From: Phycisphaerales bacterium
GTDB lineage: Bacteria; Planctomycetota; Phycisphaerae; Sedimentisphaerales; Anaerohalosphaeraceae
Direction of reading: 5' to 3'
DNA length: 33,703 nucleotides
NCBI GenBank assembly: GCA_011053245.1
Contig: DRGS01000185.1
Location: 1-33,703, forward strand
Shown here piece by piece: positions 17,177-24,751 of the stretch. The position numbers and the translations under genes were made by a program. The notes below the pieces were generated by a model, which did not search any database, was not told where the DNA came from, and was given only the letters and a program-made list of their open reading frames with translations. Every line of letters starts with the position of its first letter. Position 1 is the first letter of the stretch.

Positions 17177-17408
17177 TTATTTAGAAGTTTCTGGCTGTGG
17201 TGAGCACTGCTCACTTGCGGTAAGGAAAGGCCATGACAGAAACTCGTTTCGTGGCAGGGTCTTTTCATATCGCAATAATTGGTTCAAAGAACCAATCCAG
17301 CCAGACATCAACAATTTAATCTGTTCTTCGTGCTCTTTGTGTACTTCGTGGTTCAAAAATAACCTGTTAGTCCGCGATCTCGCGGACATAAAAACCGTTC
17401 AAAACTGA
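17177..17408. repeat. Intergenic repeat block with CACGAAG motif and palindrome
   Basis: No real gene is seen here. At 17326-17354 the + strand has the pattern TTCGTG-CTC-TTTGTG-TAC-TTCGTGG, which on the other strand reads as stepped CACGAAG/CACAAAG units. Such stepped CACGAAG runs are, as I recall, common intergenic repeats in planctomycete and other environmental genomes. It is followed by a perfect 8-bp inverted repeat GTCCGCGA / TCGCGGAC at 17370-17387. The frames through it have no credible protein features. Confidence 0.45.
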
Positions 17409-17460
17409 ACAAAAATGGAAAAAAACGTTAAAAGTGAAACTAAAAACATGAAAAACAAAG

Positions 17461-17885
17461 CCAATTTCAAAAGCATAAAATCAACCGTAACTACTTGCAG
17501 TATGGGAACTTACAACGATTTACACCCCAAAACCCAAAACGGAACAAAGCCAAACAAAGCCAATTTACCTGTCGCGGCGAAACGCAGTGAAGACGGAAAG
17601 CCAATTTCAAACACCCTGAAACCCTCACTTTTTTCAGGAAAAGATGCATTTTCACAAAAACTTTTTTTCGCAAAACGAACCCAATTTCAACGAGTCAAAA
17701 GTGTCGCAAGTAACTGCTATAGAAAGGTTTACGATGCTCTTCTTCAAAAACGAAACGAACCCAAACGAACCCAATTAAAGCCAATCAAAGCCAATTATTT
17801 CATGGTAAATTTAGCGATTTCAGCACAACCCACCCCCGAAAACAAACCCAAACCAAACCCAATTCAAACCCAAACAAAGCCAATT
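17461..17885. repeat. Interspersed repeat cluster with CCAATT units
   Basis: The hexamer CCAATT recurs eight times in 425 bases (17461, 17560, 17601, 17681, 17771, 17791, 17859, 17880), mostly in the contexts AAAGCCAATT or GAACCCAATTTC. An open frame runs through it (17415-17909), but its product is low-complexity, rich in Lys, Asn, Pro and Thr, with 'KRTQFQ' and 'NPIQTQTKP'-type strings. I associate such strings with repeat-derived pseudo-proteins in Phycisphaerae assemblies. I therefore treat it as a non-coding repeat. Its right end lies inside the terminase-like remnant. Confidence 0.55.
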
Positions 17886-17959
17886 TTTTCACTACCTATC
17901 GTGGTATAAGCAACACAAAAACTTTCTTCTTTGGGCGTTAGTTCTTTTTCATTGTTCAT
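17864..17959 (-). pseudogene. N-terminal remnant of a phage terminase small subunit-like gene
   Basis: ATG 17959 has AAAGGAG six bases upstream and begins a 31-codon frame with 'ELTPKEESFCVAYTTIGSEK'. This resembles the start of phage terminase small subunits ('LT.KQE.FC..Y...'), the DNA-recognition partner that brings phage genomes to the packaging motor. After about 25 residues it runs into the CCAATT repeat and stops at 17864. A good ribosome-binding site with no remaining body points to a once functional gene disrupted by the repeat. Its start overlaps the stop of the upstream fragment by one base (TAATG). Confidence 0.5.
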
Positions 17960-18120
17960 TATTGCTCCTTTATGGTACTATGGGTTTGCGTTAAGGTGTT
18001 GATTGTTTGCTTGATATGCTCTGGCAGTTCCGGCCAAGCGTTAATAACCTGCTTGACTTCGGGGTGTTTTTGCAGTAATATGTCCAAGCTGGTGGACAAG
18101 ACAGGAATATGGTTTTCTGT
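17959..18120 (-). pseudogene. C-terminal remnant of an uncharacterised protein next to the terminase-like gene
   Basis: On the - strand a frame ending at TAA 17961-17959 encodes 'LSTSLDILLQKHPEVKQV', 'INAWPELPEHIKQTINTL' and a final K-E-Q. The amphipathic 'P.v...I.AWP.LPe.Ik..I..L' pattern is coding-like and resembles the C-termini of small uncharacterised ORFs that I recall near mobile elements. The frame stays open further right through the tRNA-like fragment, where coding is not believable, so the true start is lost. It was translationally coupled to the terminase-like gene. Confidence 0.4.
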
Positions 18121-18126
18121 AAGTCC

Positions 18127-18182
18127 TTTAATTATAGTAGGTTGGCAATTTCCGCTTGTAGGTTCGAGTCCTACTCGGGGAG
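18127..18182 (+). other. tRNA-like 3' fragment (possible attachment-site scar)
   Basis: GTAGG-TTCGAGT-CCTAC at 18158-18174 is a perfect tRNA T-arm, followed by TCGGGGAG, which looks like the 3' acceptor strand. Upstream, a stretch with TTTAAT and AGTAGG resembles an anticodon arm but does not fold properly. No matching 5' acceptor TCCCCGA is found within 75 bases. It is therefore a tRNA 3' fragment rather than a working tRNA, and 3' tRNA ends are classic integrase attachment sites. Confidence 0.45.
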
Positions 18183-18262
18183 TTTGTTTTGAGGTCAGGA
18201 ATGCGTTTGAATGCGTGTCTTGGCCTTTTGTGTGCTTATATATTTGATAAATTTATTGCAGC

Positions 18263-18291
18263 TTGCAATCGCGGGCGATTACGGCTATATA
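18263..18291 (+). promoter_or_regulatory. Promoter of tRNA-Pro
   Basis: TTGCAA at 18263-18268 and TATATA at 18286-18291 are separated by exactly 17 bases. The end of the -10 box lies 15 bases before the tRNA 5' end, as expected for a short tRNA leader. Confidence 0.65.
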
Positions 18292-18306
18292 TACGGTCTT
18301 TATGTT

Positions 18307-18381
18307 CGGGGAGTGGCTCAGCTTGGCTAGAGCGCTGCGTTCGGGACGCAGAGGTCGGAGGTTCGAATCCTCTCTCCCCGA
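18307..18381 (+). tRNA. tRNA-Pro (anticodon CGG)
   Basis: The 75-base gene folds into a complete cloverleaf. The acceptor is CGGGGAG/CTCCCCG with discriminator A, the D-arm GCTC/GAGC, the anticodon arm CTGCG-TTCGGGA-CGCAG with anticodon CGG, and the T-arm GGAGG-TTCGAAT-CCTCT (one G-T pair). The CCA end is not encoded. It reads CCG proline codons. A T-rich stretch follows. It marks the right border of the accessory island. Confidence 0.95.
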
Positions 18382-18477
18382 TTTTTGAGCTTTTACAGGA
18401 CGGAATAATCGGGGCGGACTAAAAAGGTTTCGTACACTTCGGTAAAATCATGGGGGACAAAGAATTAAAAAAAAGTG

Positions 18478-18505
18478 TTGCATGGGGTGTTGTTTTTGGT
18501 ATAAT
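18478..18505 (+). promoter_or_regulatory. Promoter of rpsO-pnp
   Basis: TTGCAT (18478-18483) and a perfect TATAAT (18500-18505) are separated by 16 bases. The pair lies about 140 bases upstream of rpsO, which leaves room for a structured leader. Confidence 0.7.
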
Positions 18506-18539
18506 ACCACGACGAAAGAATAGAATTGATATAAGTAGA

Positions 18540-18613
18540 GCCCTGAATCGACGTTATTGAGGGCGTAAAGGCGGAATTGGCCGCCTGATGTAAGTTGGGG
18601 AAATGTGTTCCCC
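18540..18613 (+). promoter_or_regulatory. Structured rpsO leader, candidate S15 autoregulatory site
   Basis: Three consecutive stems can be drawn: GCCCT/AGGGC (18540-18544 with 18560-18564), AGGCGG/CCGCCT (18569-18574 with 18581-18586) and GGGGAA/TTCCCC (18597-18602 with 18608-18613). Ribosomal protein S15 is known to repress its own messenger by binding leader structures that mimic its 16S rRNA site, and these differ between phyla. The position and compact helices suit that role, but the binding motif itself is not proven here. Confidence 0.45.
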
Positions 18614-18648
18614 TTTATTTGAAAGACGAAAGGATCAGAATTTAGAAG

Positions 18649-18915
18649 ATGTTGACGAAAGAAAAAAAAGGTAAAATAATCGAAGATTACAAGAATAGTG
18701 ATGAGGACACCGGTTCTCCGGAGGTCCAGATCGCCATCCTCACAACACGGATTATTGAACTCACAGAGCACCTGAAGACCCACAAAAAGGATCATTCCTC
18801 ACGCCGCGGCCTACTTAAAATGGTCGGCACACGGGCTTCATTGCTGAAATATGTAAGAAACCAGGACGTAGAACGCTATCGAAAGATCATTTCAAGGCTC
18901 GGTTTACGTAAATAG
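18649..18915 (+). CDS. rpsO: 30S ribosomal protein S15
   Basis: The 88-residue product has the full-length S15 sequence, with '[16 protein letters not shown]', '[19 protein letters not shown]' and '[12 protein letters not shown]'. S15 binds the central domain of 16S rRNA early in small-subunit assembly. The gene lies directly before pnp, the standard arrangement in most bacteria, and is probably co-transcribed with it from the promoter at 18478. Confidence 0.98.
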   Translation: MLTKEKKGKIIEDYKNSDEDTGSPEVQIAILTTRIIELTEHLKTHKKDHSSRRGLLKMVGTRASLLKYVRNQDVERYRKIISRLGLRK

Positions 18916-18996
18916 TTCCCGAGGTTGGATTTCCGAAAGACACTAACGTTCTCTAATTACGAAACAATTCAAGACAATATAGATAGAAAGAAAAAT

Positions 18997-21135
18997 ATGT
19001 TCAAAACACACAAAGTAGAATGCCAAATTGGCGAAAACGTAATATCAATTGAAACAGGTAAGATCGCCCGTCAGGCGCACGGTGCGGTTATCGTTCGCAG
19101 TGGCGACACGATGGTTTTTGTTACCGCAGTTACCGCGGCGCCAAGGTCGGAAGATATCGATTATTTTCCGCTTAGCGTAGATTACCGCGAAAAGCTCTCC
19201 GCAGCCGGTAAGTTCCCCGGCGGGTTCATGAAGCGCGAAGGGCGACCGACCACGAAAGAAATACTCACCGCACGAATGATCGACAGACCCATTCGTCCGC
19301 TTTTCCAGGACGGTTACTATAACGAGGTCCAGATCCTTTGCAGTGTAGTAAGTGCAGATCCTGACACCGATCCTGATATGCTGGCGATGGTTGGGGCAAG
19401 CGCTGCTCTGGTTATCAGCAAGATCCCGTTCCAGGGGCCGATAGGAGCCTGTCGGGTTAGCCGCGTAGGTGGCAATTTCATCGTAAATCCGACATATACC
19501 CAACGCCAGGATAGCGATTTCAATCTCGTTCTGGCAGGGCGTAGTGAAGCGATGAATATGATCGAAGTTGACGCCAAGCAGGTTCCGGAAGATGTCGTCG
19601 CAGACGGTATCGCCGTCGGCCACAAGGCGGTCCAGCAGATATGCGGGATGATCAATGAACTCCGCGAAAAATGCGGTGTTGAAAAAGACGTCCCCGAGAT
19701 CGACGATCCCGCTCCTGTCGTAGAGCAGTTGGTCGCCAAAGCCGGTGACAAGCTCGGCGAAATTTACCAGATCAAGATCAAAGCCGACCGTTCGGCTGCT
19801 ATCAAAGTTCTCTCCGGTGAAATGGCCGAAGCGTTCTGCACCGCTGAAGAAGGCACCGAGCCGATCTGCTCAAAGCCATTATTCAAACGTGCATGGGGCA
19901 CATTCGAAAAGAATATCGTTCAGGAATTGCTGCTTTCAGGTAAGCGACCGGACGGCAGGGCGTTTGATGAAGTCAGGCCGATTTCATGCGAAGTTGGATT
20001 GTTGCCAAGGGCACACGGCTCGGCACTGTTTACACGCGGTGAAACGCAGGCACTGGTCTCGGTAACATTAGGAACCGGCAGGGACCGGCAGATCGTTGAC
20101 GGACTTGCCGAAGAATACGGTCAGGACTTCATGCTCCATTACAATTTCCCGCCGTCAAGCGTTGGCGAGGTAAGGTTCATTCGCGGACCTGGCAGGCGTG
20201 AGATCGGCCATGGCGTACTTGCGGAAAAGGCACTCGAGCAGATCAAACCCGCCAATGAGGATTTCCCATATACTATCAAGATCGTTTCCGATATTACCGA
20301 GTCGAACGGGTCAAGTTCGCAGGCGAGTATCTGCGGCGGATGCCTGGCGATGATGGATGCCGGCGTGCCGATAGTCGATCCTGTTGCGGGTATCTCGATC
20401 GGTATGATAAGTGACGGCGACAAGTATGAATTGCTGACTGACATCCTCGGCGACGAGGATCATTTCGGTCACATGGACTTTAAGGTAGCCGGTACAAAGA
20501 ACGGCATTACGGCAATACAGCTTGACATCAAAGCCGAAGGGCTGGACCATGCGATCATGGTCGAGACGCTGCAACGGGCCAAGGTGGCACGTTTATCGAT
20601 ATTGGATAGCATGGCTGAGGCGATAACCGCTCCGAGAGAGGATCTTAGCGAATACGCTCCGAAGATCGTGAGCATTAAGATCGATCCTGACCTTATCGGT
20701 AAGGTGATCGGTCCGGGCGGAAAAATGATCAAGGGCATCCAGGAAAAAACCGGAGCCAATATCGAGATCGAAGAAGACGGTACGGTCAATATCAGTTGCA
20801 CCGGCGGTGACGGACATCTTGAAGCCAGAGATATTGTCGAATCTATGACGACCCCGCCAAAGGTCGGGCATGTATATAAGCAGGCGAAGGTTGTTTCGGT
20901 TAAGGATTTCGGTGTGTTTGTTGAGATCGCTCCGGGTGTTGAAGGGCTTTGTCATATCAGCGAACTTAGCGACGGGTATGTAAAGGGCGTCGAAGACGTC
21001 TGCAAAAATGGCGATATTATCCCGGTTAAGCTGCTGCTGATCGATGATCAGGGAAGATTTAAGCTTTCCCGCAAGGCCGCTCTTGCCGAACTTGGAGAAT
21101 CTGATAAAAGTCCGGATGAGGCAGTTGCCAAGTAG
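18997..21135 (+). CDS. pnp: Polyribonucleotide nucleotidyltransferase (PNPase)
   Basis: This 3'-5' phosphorolytic exoribonuclease acts in mRNA decay. The 712-residue product has a first RNase PH domain at the N-terminus, a helical linker and a second RNase PH domain from about residue 320 with 'RFIRGPGRREIGHG' and the catalytic region 'SNGSSSQASICGG' near 435-447. A KH domain (about 559-615, G-P-G-G loop) and an S1 domain (about 623-694, 'VKDFGVFVEIAPGVEGLCH') follow. The ATG at 18997 begins with 'MFKTHKVE', the normal PNPase start. An in-frame TTG at 18925 would add 24 unconserved residues. All key parts are intact. Confidence 0.97.
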   Translation: MFKTHKVECQIGENVISIETGKIARQAHGAVIVRSGDTMVFVTAVTAAPRSEDIDYFPLSVDYREKLSAAGKFPGGFMKREGRPTTKEILTARMIDRPIRPLFQDGYYNEVQILCSVVSADPDTDPDMLAMVGASAALVISKIPFQGPIGACRVSRVGGNFIVNPTYTQRQDSDFNLVLAGRSEAMNMIEVDAKQVPEDVVADGIAVGHKAVQQICGMINELREKCGVEKDVPEIDDPAPVVEQLVAKAGDKLGEIYQIKIKADRSAAIKVLSGEMAEAFCTAEEGTEPICSKPLFKRAWGTFEKNIVQELLLSGKRPDGRAFDEVRPISCEVGLLPRAHGSALFTRGETQALVSVTLGTGRDRQIVDGLAEEYGQDFMLHYNFPPSSVGEVRFIRGPGRREIGHGVLAEKALEQIKPANEDFPYTIKIVSDITESNGSSSQASICGGCLAMMDAGVPIVDPVAGISIGMISDGDKYELLTDILGDEDHFGHMDFKVAGTKNGITAIQLDIKAEGLDHAIMVETLQRAKVARLSILDSMAEAITAPREDLSEYAPKIVSIKIDPDLIGKVIGPGGKMIKGIQEKTGANIEIEEDGTVNISCTGGDGHLEARDIVESMTTPPKVGHVYKQAKVVSVKDFGVFVEIAPGVEGLCHISELSDGYVKGVEDVCKNGDIIPVKLLLIDDQGRFKLSRKAALAELGESDKSPDEAVAK

Positions 21136-21163
21136 TATCTTATGTAGTATAATTATATAGATA

Positions 21164-21184
21164 GCAGGCGGAGCCTGTTTTTTC
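21164..21184 (+). terminator. Rho-independent terminator after pnp
   Basis: CAGGC (21165-21169), a GGA loop and GCCTG (21173-21177) are followed at once by six T residues (21178-21183). This is a classic intrinsic terminator for the rpsO-pnp transcript. Confidence 0.8.
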
Positions 21185-21304
21185 GTTACCATAGCATAAT
21201 TTAGTAATATAATGGCACTTGTATATGCGCGGTTAGCGGCTGTGACGTAATTGGAGTTATCAGCCGAAAATGGAGAGTCGCATTGCTATGAAAGGGAGGA
21301 TTTT

Positions 21305-21646
21305 ATGGTTAAGGGAAAAGTAAAGTGGTTTGATCCCAAAAAGGGGTTCGGGTTCGTGACGAACGAGCAGGGGGAGGATGTATTCATCCACTTCACGAAT
21401 ATCGAAAAAGAGGGTTTTAAATGCCTTCGCGACGGGCAGACTGTGATGTATGAAGAGTTTGACGCGGGCAAGGGCTTGCAGGGTAAAAATGTCAAGATCA
21501 TGTCGATCCCGCCGCCTAAGAAAAAACCAAGCCCGGAAAAGGTCAAGGCCCAGAGTGAAAGGCGAAGCGCAAGACAGGACGCAAGACGCAATGCACGCCG
21601 CAGACCAGCCAGAGTGGTTGACAACGACTCAAAGTGGAACCGATAG
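21305..21646 (+). CDS. Cold-shock domain protein with basic C-terminal tail
   Basis: The first ~65 residues form a cold-shock OB fold with both RNA-binding motifs visible: K-G-F-G-F-V (RNP1) and D-V-F-I-H-F (RNP2), starting '[18 protein letters not shown]'. A Pro/Lys stretch follows, then a tail rich in Arg, Ala and Gln, giving 113 residues against about 70 for a minimal CspA. The tail probably adds non-specific RNA affinity. GGGAGG at 21294-21299 fixes the ATG at 21305. The gene is convergent with the secreted-protein gene to its right and ends four bases from that gene's extended frame. Confidence 0.93.
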   Translation: MVKGKVKWFDPKKGFGFVTNEQGEDVFIHFTNIEKEGFKCLRDGQTVMYEEFDAGKGLQGKNVKIMSIPPPKKKPSPEKVKAQSERRSARQDARRNARRRPARVVDNDSKWNR

Positions 21647-21650
21647 CCAG

Positions 21651-21764
21651 TCAGTGACATTGCGATCTGCGGCATTTGCGTAGGCAGCAGAGACCTATGC
21701 TTGCGAGAATTACGGCCCCCGGAGCGGGGACTATGGTGGTATCATGTGAGCCGGGATTCATTTT
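21651..21764 (-). pseudogene. In-frame post-stop segment encoding a sorting/anchor signal
   Basis: Directly after TAG 21767-21765, the same frame stays open for 37 codons to TGA 21653-21651. It reads 'NPGSHDTT', then 'VPAPGAVILASIGLCCLRK' with further Arg residues. A short Pro-Ala-Pro-Gly motif, a hydrophobic helix and an Arg cluster are the exact architecture of a PEP-CTERM-like C-terminal anchor (PAPGA variant). It has no start of its own. It is therefore the natural C-terminus of the upstream protein, separated by an amber codon. Confidence 0.7.
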
Positions 21765-22349
21765 CTACGCAGTTCTTATATTCGGACCGTTTTGGCTTGT
21801 CACTAAACCAAACACATCAACATGGACCTGTTCAAAGCCATCAAATTCAATCTGGTACTCTTTCAGTTGGCCCGACAAATTGGGATTTGGGGGAAGTATT
21901 ATTCCGGTTTCGGCATTGTAATCAGCGACAGGTTGGATCGGAAAGAATTCGCCTATGTCATAAAGGTGAAAGTCCGAGACGTTATCCTGCATTGGATAGT
22001 GATTGTTAAAGTTGGCTCCGGCAGGTTCAAAGCCCGCAATAGTGGTAAACATGCCCAGAAAAGATGGGTTGGACGCACCATTTAGGCCCGTGACCGAAAT
22101 GGTACCTGTTGTACTGTCGGGTACGGACAAAAGCAGTGTAACCTCTGTAAGGCTGAGCGTATTTGACGAAAATGTACCGGCAACGATGATATCCGCCGGG
22201 TTGGAAGTAGCAAGCCATGTATCCTGATCGGGCCCGAAATCACCGGCTATCGCCCCTCCGCTGTAAACTTGAAACGTTGGTACGGCTAAGACCGGTACTG
22301 TGAACACAAACATAACCGCTGCTGACATGACCATTAGATTCGTTTTCAT
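21765..22349 (-). CDS. Choice-of-anchor-type secreted protein, body only
   Basis: The 194-residue product starts with a signal peptide (about 22 residues, ending L-A-V-P). The body contains 'DQDTWLATSNPADIIVAGTF', 'VTLLLSVPDSTTGTISVTG' and 'FNNHYPMQDNVSDFHLYDIG'. This pattern is familiar from planctomycete 'choice-of-anchor' proteins, whose C-termini carry interchangeable sorting signals. Here the reading frame stops at TAG 21767-21765 before any anchor. The missing anchor is encoded immediately after in the same frame (see 21651-21764). As read, the protein would be released rather than anchored. Its function is unknown; surface or matrix roles are typical. Confidence 0.72.
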   Translation of the reverse strand: MKTNLMVMSAAVMFVFTVPVLAVPTFQVYSGGAIAGDFGPDQDTWLATSNPADIIVAGTFSSNTLSLTEVTLLLSVPDSTTGTISVTGLNGASNPSFLGMFTTIAGFEPAGANFNNHYPMQDNVSDFHLYDIGEFFPIQPVADYNAETGIILPPNPNLSGQLKEYQIEFDGFEQVHVDVFGLVTSQNGPNIRTA

Positions 22350-22510
22350 TTAAGTCATCCAATCTATCCAAAAAATATTCTTGTTAACGGAATACTTCTA
22401 ACGGTGTAGACTATTTCGTACAACCGGTAATTTTCTTATTTTGGTCTTCAAAAATCCTTATGGTCGCCTTAGCCTGCGATTAGACCGGCAAAGTGTGTTT
22501 CAAGCATTAC

Positions 22511-22539
22511 TTGACAGGTTAAGGTGGAACAATTATCAT
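22511..22539 (+). promoter_or_regulatory. Promoter of the kinase/NtrC-type regulator pair
   Basis: TTGACA (22511-22516), a 17-base spacer and TATCAT (22534-22539) form a near-consensus sigma70 promoter. The histidine kinase start is about 40 bases downstream. Confidence 0.7.
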
Positions 22540-22581
22540 GTTACATATTGCTGTGGTTAATTGCTGGCGGGAGTTTAAGCA

Positions 22582-23367
22582 TTGGTTAATTTTATTTATG
22601 GTCTGGTCGCAGGTATTGCTCTGGCGGGTTTGGCTTTTGCTGTTTTTCGAAACAGGCCCGGCGGCAGCAGTGATGCCGATACCGAGACACAAAAGCAGCT
22701 TGAAGAGCTTGGTAAACTTACCGGCGGATTGGCTCACGAGATCAAGAATCCTCTGTCAACGGTCAAGGTCAATCTCAAACTGATTTCCGAAGATATCGAC
22801 CCCTCGGACCAGAAAAACGCCCGATGGCAAAAAAAGATCGAGATCGTTCGTAGCGAAACCGACCGCCTAAGCCTGATTCTTGACGATTTTCTCAAATATA
22901 TCCACCGCATCGAACCGAATACACAACCTGTAAATCTCAACGATCTGCTTGGAGAACTGATAGATTTCTACTCTCCGCAGGCTCGGGACAAGTCTATAAC
23001 TATCCGCCAAGGACTTGCCGATAAGCCGATAATTTGCGATATTGACGCTGATATGATAAAACAGGTGCTGCTGAACCTCTTCATCAACGCTCAGCAAGCT
23101 ATGGAGGGCGATGGCGAACTTATCATCCGGACATCGGCGGAAAAGGGGTTTGTCAGGATCGAGGTGTCGGATACGGGAAGAGGCATTGCCCCGGAAAAGC
23201 TTGACAATATCTTCGAGGCATATTATACATCAAAGGCGGAAGGCTCGGGATTGGGCCTGTCGACGGCGAGAAAAATTATTTTGGCCCATAAAGGGACCAT
23301 AACCGTAAATTCACAGCCGGGAAAGGGCACTTCGTTTACGATAACTTTGCCTGAGGCAGATGCTTAA
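22582..23367 (+). CDS. Membrane-anchored sensor histidine kinase (NtrB-like)
   Basis: The 261-residue protein has a single N-terminal membrane helix (about residues 3-22) and no extracellular or PAS sensor domain. It then has the H-box 'LAHEIKNPLSTV' with His52, the N-box 'LLNLFINAQQAM', and the G boxes 'DTGRGIAP' and 'GSGLGLSTARKII'. It should phosphorylate the regulator that overlaps its end by 8 bases. The start is TTG 22582, with GGGAG about nine bases upstream. Lacking a sensor domain, it may sense through its membrane helix or through a partner. Confidence 0.9.
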   Translation: MVNFIYGLVAGIALAGLAFAVFRNRPGGSSDADTETQKQLEELGKLTGGLAHEIKNPLSTVKVNLKLISEDIDPSDQKNARWQKKIEIVRSETDRLSLILDDFLKYIHRIEPNTQPVNLNDLLGELIDFYSPQARDKSITIRQGLADKPIICDIDADMIKQVLLNLFINAQQAMEGDGELIIRTSAEKGFVRIEVSDTGRGIAPEKLDNIFEAYYTSKAEGSGLGLSTARKIILAHKGTITVNSQPGKGTSFTITLPEADA

Positions 23368-24751
23368 AATGAACAAAAACGCTGTAATACTTATTGTTGA
23401 CGATGAAAAGAATCATGCCGACGTACTCGTCGAAGCTTTCGAGAAGCGGTGCGCCAAGGCCATTGCGTCGTATAGCGCAGCAGATGCCGCCGAGATCATT
23501 GAAACCCGCGACATCGACCTTGTGATCACCGATCTGAACCTCAAGTCCGACATCAACGGCATAGATATACTGCATAAGGCAAAGACCAAGAACCCCCACA
23601 CCCAGGTTATCCTCATAACGGCTTACGCTACGATCGATACCTGCAAAGAAGCAATAAAGTGCGGTGCGTTCGATTATCTGGCCAAACCGATCGATATCGA
23701 CCAGCTCCGGTCGATGGTTGACCAGGCTCTGCCCGATGCACCGAAGCAATACACACCGCCCAAAGCCGGAGATTTCATCTTTGATGGTGTTATAGGCCGC
23801 AGTGGTGCAATACAACGCGTCCTGCATATTGCCCAGCGGGTAGCTCCTACTAATATAAGCGTTCTTATAGAAGGGCCATCCGGGACAGGTAAGGAGCTGC
23901 TGGCAAGAGCGATCCACAATAATTCAGATAGAAAAAGCAAGGCGTTTCGACCCGTCAATTGCGCCGGCCTTAGCGAAACGCTGCTTGAAAGCGAACTGTT
24001 TGGTCACGCAAAGGGAGCCTTTACCGGTGCCGCAGTCGACAGGAAAGGGCTTTTTGAGATTGCCGACAAAGGCACGCTCTTTCTTGATGAGATCGGCGAT
24101 ATGCCCCTTGCTATGCAGGCAAAACTGCTGCGGGTACTCGAAGATGGCATCGTAGTTCCGGTAGGGTCCAATAAGTCCATCGTCGTTGATGTCCGCGTCA
24201 TCAGCGCTACCAATCACGACCTGACAAAACTTACCGAAGAGAAGAAATTCCGACAGGATCTCTATTACCGTATAAAGGGCGTCAGTTTGACCCTGCCGCC
24301 GCTTACCAGCCGTCCCAAGGACATACCGGAGCTGTTCGGGCACTTTCTGACGGAGGCTTGTGCCGAGGTTGGCCGCGACATTCACCTCATAACCGAACCT
24401 GCCATGCGCGTGCTTGTAGGTTACAACTGGCCCGGAAATATTCGCCAGCTTCGGCATGTGGTGCGGACGATGGTGGTGATGTGCGACCGCGATACGCTTG
24501 ATCTGTGCGATATTCCGCCGGAGATACACCGGGTAAAACAGCTAAACGGGGATGTTGTATTCTCAGAGGGTGTAGTAGCGGCGGCAGCGGGTAATCTGGC
24601 CGGTACCTCGCTGAATGAAGTCGAGAAACAGCACATCATAAGTACTCTCGAATTGACCGACGGCAACCGCTCAGAAACGGCGAAGATCCTCGGGATCGGC
24701 GAAAGAACGCTCTACCGCAAGCTGAAAGAATACGGAATATCACAAAAATAG
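23360..24751 (+). CDS. NtrC-family sigma54-dependent response regulator
   Basis: The 463-residue regulator has three parts. A receiver domain contains phosphoacceptor Asp58 and Lys109. An AAA+ domain has Walker A 'GPSGTGKE' (172-179), the sigma54-contact motif G-A-F-T-G-A (219-224) and Walker B 'LFLDE' (240-244). A Fis-type DNA-binding C-terminus reads 'NRSETAKILGIGERTLYRKL'. With GAFTGA intact it should activate sigma54 promoters when phosphorylated by the overlapping histidine kinase. The secreted-protein genes that follow have sigma70-like rather than -24/-12 promoters, so its targets are probably elsewhere. Confidence 0.95.
   Translation: MLKMNKNAVILIVDDEKNHADVLVEAFEKRCAKAIASYSAADAAEIIETRDIDLVITDLNLKSDINGIDILHKAKTKNPHTQVILITAYATIDTCKEAIKCGAFDYLAKPIDIDQLRSMVDQALPDAPKQYTPPKAGDFIFDGVIGRSGAIQRVLHIAQRVAPTNISVLIEGPSGTGKELLARAIHNNSDRKSKAFRPVNCAGLSETLLESELFGHAKGAFTGAAVDRKGLFEIADKGTLFLDEIGDMPLAMQAKLLRVLEDGIVVPVGSNKSIVVDVRVISATNHDLTKLTEEKKFRQDLYYRIKGVSLTLPPLTSRPKDIPELFGHFLTEACAEVGRDIHLITEPAMRVLVGYNWPGNIRQLRHVVRTMVVMCDRDTLDLCDIPPEIHRVKQLNGDVVFSEGVVAAAAGNLAGTSLNEVEKQHIISTLELTDGNRSETAKILGIGERTLYRKLKEYGISQK

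Noticed and set aside
17085..17408. 107-codon + strand frame and its 70-codon - strand counterpart
   Set aside because: Both pass through the CACGAAG-type repeat and palindrome and show no domain or start signal.
17461..17885. CRISPR array
   Set aside because: CCAATT copies are short and unevenly spaced, with no constant repeat of 23 or more bases and no cas genes.
17415..17909. 164-codon + strand frame across the CCAATT repeats
   Set aside because: Its product is low-complexity and repeat-derived, with no ribosome-binding site of note; treated as non-coding repeat.
19045..21192. Several long - strand frames under pnp
   Set aside because: They are antisense shadows of a highly conserved, fully intact pnp gene.
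22350..22510. Promoter for the - strand secreted protein
   Set aside because: Only weak TTGTAC/TAGAAG-like boxes are visible; not strong enough to list.
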